Part shown: one piece after another, positions 61,676-64,000 of the stretch
How positions within the stretch are numbered: the first letter of the stretch is position 1
How the letters are laid out: every line of letters begins with the position of its first letter
Origin: an uncultured Erysipelotrichaceae bacterium
GTDB taxonomy: Bacteria; Bacillota_I; Bacilli_A; RFN20; CAG-826
Direction: 5' to 3'
NCBI GenBank assembly: GCA_902802905.1
Contig: CADCNT010000007.1
Span: forward strand, 1 to 64,000
DNA length: 64,000 nt
The notes under the pieces: model-generated
Told to the model about the DNA's origin: nothing
The model's input: the letters and a program-made list of their open reading frames with translations, nothing else
The model's database searches: none
Made by a program: the position numbers and the translations under genes

Positions 61676-62335
61676 ATGGATTTAAAAATCACACTATTTC
61701 AAGAACTAGCGGACTTATTTAATAAAAATGGTTTCAAATTATACATGGTTGGAGGCTCAGTTAGAGACTATCTTTTAAAAATGTCTCTTACTGATATGGA
61801 TTTAGTAACTGACGCTACTCCTCTTCAAGAAAAACAATTCTTAGTAAACGCAGATTACACTTTTGAAAGATTTGGATCGATAAAGTTGTTTTATAAAGGG
61901 GTGAAATTTGATATCACCACGTTAAGAAAAGAAAACAGCTATATTGATTCTCGTCACCCTAGCAAAATCGAATTCACCAATGAATTGGAAATTGATGTAT
62001 TAAGAAGAGACCTTACCGTTAATGCCTTATACTTAAACAAAGATTTAGAGGTACTTGATTATGTTGGAGGTCAAACCGATTTAGATAATCACATTCTTAA
62101 AATGATTGGCGATCCATTAAAACGCATTCAAGAAGACCCGCTTAGAATAGTTCGAATATATCGCTTTAAGTATGACCTTGGTTTTGAAATTGACAGGGGC
62201 TTGGTAGGGATTATTGAAGAAAATTATCTACTTTTGAAAAAACTAAACACCGAAAAAATTAAAGAAGAAATTAGAAAGTGCTCTCATAAAGATTTACTTG
62301 TCAAATTCCTTAACGAACATGACATTTATCTTTAA
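61676..62335 (+). CDS. CCA-adding/poly(A) polymerase family protein, short form
   Basis: This 219-residue class II nucleotidyltransferase has GGSVRDYLL, metal-binding DMDLVTDA, FDITTLRKE, RRDLTVNAL and EDPLRIVRIYRFKYDLGF: head and start of neck domains of CCA tRNA nucleotidyltransferase. Bacterial CCA enzymes are about 380-450 residues, so the body and tail that grip tRNA are missing. The stop at 62333 is followed by intergenic DNA with no visible continuation in another frame, so it looks like a natural short protein. No Shine-Dalgarno; TATGAT ends six bases before the ATG. Confidence 0.85.
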   Translation: MDLKITLFQELADLFNKNGFKLYMVGGSVRDYLLKMSLTDMDLVTDATPLQEKQFLVNADYTFERFGSIKLFYKGVKFDITTLRKENSYIDSRHPSKIEFTNELEIDVLRRDLTVNALYLNKDLEVLDYVGGQTDLDNHILKMIGDPLKRIQEDPLRIVRIYRFKYDLGFEIDRGLVGIIEENYLLLKKLNTEKIKEEIRKCSHKDLLVKFLNEHDIYL

Positions 62336-62379
62336 GTTTTTGAAAACATAATATAAATATTAAAAGAAAAGTGTTAGAG

Positions 62380-62385
62380 TATATT
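62380..62385 (+). promoter_or_regulatory. -10-like box just before dnaD
   Basis: TATATT ends four bases before the ATG at 62390, and TAGAGT nine bases before; no Shine-Dalgarno. Consistent with a leaderless dnaD-nth transcript but not proof. Confidence 0.35.
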
Positions 62386-62389
62386 ACAC

Positions 62390-63034
62390 ATGATTACCGA
62401 GGCTATTGATTTTAGATACTTACTAATCGAGAATTATCGCAAGCTCAAGCTTAACGAAAATGAAATTGCGACTATTTTTGTTATCGACCATTTAATTGGC
62501 CAAGGTAACCCATTTATTACTGCGGATTTGTTGTCTTTAAAAATGACTCTAGATGTTAAAGAGATAGATAAAATCTTAGCTAAACTTATTACTAAAGGAA
62601 TGTTTGAATATAAAACTGTTGGTAAAAATACAATTGCTACACTCGAACCTTTAAAACAAAAGTTATATCGCGAGTTCCAATTATATTTATCGAAAGAGGA
62701 AGAAGAAAAAACATCCACTAGAATTAAAGAAGAATTCGAGAATGTTTACACAACCTTTGAAAAACTTTTAGGCAGAACATTATCACCTGTTGAAGTAGCG
62801 AAAATCCATGAATGGATTTCTTATGGATATAGCGACACATTAATCATTGACGCTCTTAAAGAAGCGTTAGCGAAGAATAAAAAAAGTTTAAGAAGTGTTG
62901 ATAAGATTCTTCTTGCGTGGTCTCAAAGAGAAGACTTGCAATCTGAAGGTCATACACCTTTATCTGAAGAATGGGACAAAAATTTAGAAGAAACAATTCG
63001 TATCGCTAAAATCCCGTGGATAAAAAAAGATTAG
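62390..63034 (+). CDS. dnaD: DnaD-like replication initiation/primosome protein
   Basis: This 214-residue protein has a winged-helix N-terminal domain (NENEIATIFVIDHLIGQGNPFITADLLSLKMTLDVKEIDKILAKL as a helix-turn-helix region) and a DnaD C-terminal domain at about 115-195 (FEKLLGRTLSPVEVAKIHEWISYGYSDTLIIDALKEA, ending in the typical S-x-x-Y/W-I-like KILLAW). DnaD helps load the replicative helicase at the origin and at restart. The next gene is nth, as in Bacillus. Confidence 0.9.
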   Translation: MITEAIDFRYLLIENYRKLKLNENEIATIFVIDHLIGQGNPFITADLLSLKMTLDVKEIDKILAKLITKGMFEYKTVGKNTIATLEPLKQKLYREFQLYLSKEEEEKTSTRIKEEFENVYTTFEKLLGRTLSPVEVAKIHEWISYGYSDTLIIDALKEALAKNKKSLRSVDKILLAWSQREDLQSEGHTPLSEEWDKNLEETIRIAKIPWIKKD

Positions 63035-63035
63035 A

Positions 63036-63656
63036 ATGACTAAACTCCAATATTTAGAAGTATCAGAATTTATAGACTCACTTTTTCCGAATGCGAAATG
63101 TGAGCTTTTTTATTCTCAAGACTACGAACTTGTTATTGCGGTAATGCTCAGTGCACAAACAACTGATAAGTCTGTTAATAATGTCACTAAGGTTTTATTT
63201 AAAAAATATCCAACTTTAAAAAGTATTGATGATGCTCCTATTGAAGACATTGAAAAATGTATTAAATCTTTGGGCTTATATAAGAACAAAGCTAAAAATA
63301 TTAAAGGCATAGCTCATACTTTATTAAACGACTTTAGTGGTGTGCTTCCTAGTGATAAAGATTTGCTTCAAAAATTACCTGGTATTGGTAATAAATCTGC
63401 AGGAGTAATTCGCTGTGAAGTATTTAAAATACCTGATTTACCTGTTGACACGCACATAATCCGCATCTCAAATCGATTAGGCATTGCTAAAAAATCTGAT
63501 GAGCCAATCGATATTGAAATGAAATTAAAAAGACTTATTCCTGAAGATAAATGGATTAAGTCTCATCATCAATTAATTCATTTCGGAAGATATTTCTGTA
63601 CTGCTAGATCTCCAAAATGTTCTGAATGTAAAATTAGAAAATATTGCAAGAATTAG
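63036..63656 (+). CDS. nth: Nth, endonuclease III
   Basis: This 206-residue DNA glycosylase/AP lyase removes oxidised pyrimidines. Helix-hairpin-helix LPGIGNKSAGVIR holds the catalytic Lys, VDTHIIRI the catalytic Asp, and the C-terminus carries the [4Fe-4S] site C-x6-C-x2-C-x5-C (CTARSPKCSECKIRKYC). Full length. It starts two bases after dnaD and its stop overlaps the stop of convergent recU by two bases. A client of the Suf pathway in this window (inferred). Confidence 0.98.
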   Translation: MTKLQYLEVSEFIDSLFPNAKCELFYSQDYELVIAVMLSAQTTDKSVNNVTKVLFKKYPTLKSIDDAPIEDIEKCIKSLGLYKNKAKNIKGIAHTLLNDFSGVLPSDKDLLQKLPGIGNKSAGVIRCEVFKIPDLPVDTHIIRISNRLGIAKKSDEPIDIEMKLKRLIPEDKWIKSHHQLIHFGRYFCTARSPKCSECKIRKYCKN

Positions 63657-64000
63657 AAATATAGTTTTTCAACAGCGTCGATATATTTAAGGCGTGGATT
63701 ATACGCTCTTTCAACTTCAATTCCTGATTCTATAAAACAAGATAGTGGAATTGATTTTCTTTCTCCTTTTTCATAGAAGTGAATTACATAGCTGGCATCC
63801 AAAATATAAACTTTATCAAGTGATTCAAATTGAATAATAAAGAAGGCGATTCCACCGTGAGCGATAACCTTTTTTAAGTGTTCAATCTGATGCTTTGTAA
63901 TGTTATTTAAGGGGAAGCTTGTTTTGTTTTTGGTGTTTTTTGCTTCGAAATCAATATATCGAGATTTATATACTCCGTTATAGTCGGTAGTGGATTGTTC
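63653..64000 (-). CDS. recU: RecU, Holliday junction resolvase (N-terminus beyond window)
   Basis: The 115 visible C-terminal residues, read from the minus strand, begin EQSTTDYNGVYKSRYIDFEA. The catalytic Asp of DYNG and the E/K pair of FEAK are present, followed by the family block TSFPLNN.TKHQIEHLKKV and HGGIAFFIIQF. RecU cuts four-way junctions in recombination and occurs in Bacilli and relatives. The start lies outside the window, so the missing part is a window edge effect, not a truncation. It ends convergent with nth with overlapping stops and no terminator between them. The dnaD-nth-recU neighbourhood resembles Bacillus, but ponA is not between them. Confidence 0.96.
   Translation of the reverse strand, partial: EQSTTDYNGVYKSRYIDFEAKNTKNKTSFPLNNITKHQIEHLKKVIAHGGIAFFIIQFESLDKVYILDASYVIHFYEKGERKSIPLSCFIESGIEVERAYNPRLKYIDAVEKLYF

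Noticed and set aside
1-64000. Mycoplasma-type code with UGA as Trp
   Set aside because: UGA ends clear genes (S8 protease at 18392, mfd at 52910) and Trp codons are TGG, so code 11 applies.

Overview
The window is AT-rich chromosomal DNA from a low-GC Gram-positive bacterium of the Bacilli/Mycoplasmatota grade. Several signs point to this: a SUF operon ordered sufC-D-S-U-B, the mfd-rqcP-tilS-ftsH and dnaD-nth-recU neighbourhoods known from Bacillus, RsmG/MnmG, many Shine-Dalgarno-led genes and many lipobox lipoproteins. UGA acts as a stop (for example at the ends of the large S8 protease and of mfd) and Trp is TGG, so this is genetic code 11 and not a classical Mycoplasma. The sporulation genes that lie between mfd and tilS in Bacillus are absent. 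A non-sporulating, host- or gut-associated uncultured Bacilli lineage (RF39/Acholeplasmatales/Erysipelotrichales-like) is my inference. No tRNA, rRNA, CRISPR array or mobile element was seen. No stretch over 300 bases is left without a gene or a described element.

Layout. 1-4300: two tandem secreted-protein foldase-like (PrsA/SurA-type) lipoproteins on the minus strand. 4260-11520: a plus-strand operon for Fe-S cluster assembly (sufCDSUB) running into the tRNA and rRNA modification genes mnmG and rsmG. 11530-12505: an FMN riboswitch controlling a RibU-like riboflavin ECF transporter subunit. 12530-12709: a 59-residue 4Fe-4S ferredoxin on the minus strand. 12794-13887: an IspD/TarI-type cytidylyltransferase and a DUF3899 membrane protein.

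14043-47822 is the accessory part and the most unusual region: a secreted-protease and peptide-uptake island. It holds a 1449-residue S8 protease translationally coupled to a double-size oligopeptide-binding lipoprotein, a BIG2 lipoprotein, and an OppBCDF transporter whose OppC, OppD and OppF all carry large insertions. It continues with an Rsm22/METTL17-like methyltransferase, an Ig-like lipoprotein, a BIG2-rich C11 (clostripain) protease, a second S8 protease, three more C11 proteases and an M6 metalloprotease. Seven secreted or surface peptidases beside one peptide importer suggest that extracellular protein is digested and taken up as a main amino-acid source. The upstream PrsA-like lipoproteins could help fold these enzymes, and the DUF368 protein next door is a possible undecaprenyl-phosphate recycler.

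47835-64000 is housekeeping: DUF368/PopT (minus), pth, mfd (with an apparent ACG start), rqcP, tilS, ftsH, dusB, lysS, a small membrane protein, cmk, der, a HU-type DNA-binding protein, a short CCA/poly(A)-polymerase-family protein, dnaD, nth and the end of recU (minus, cut by the window edge).

Transcription and translation signals form a second theme. Several genes have no Shine-Dalgarno and a -10 box within about 4-11 bases of the ATG (leaderless candidates). Several secreted-protease genes have a stem-loop positioned at the predicted 5' end of the mRNA. Two genes begin only 2-5 bases after a terminator-like hairpin.
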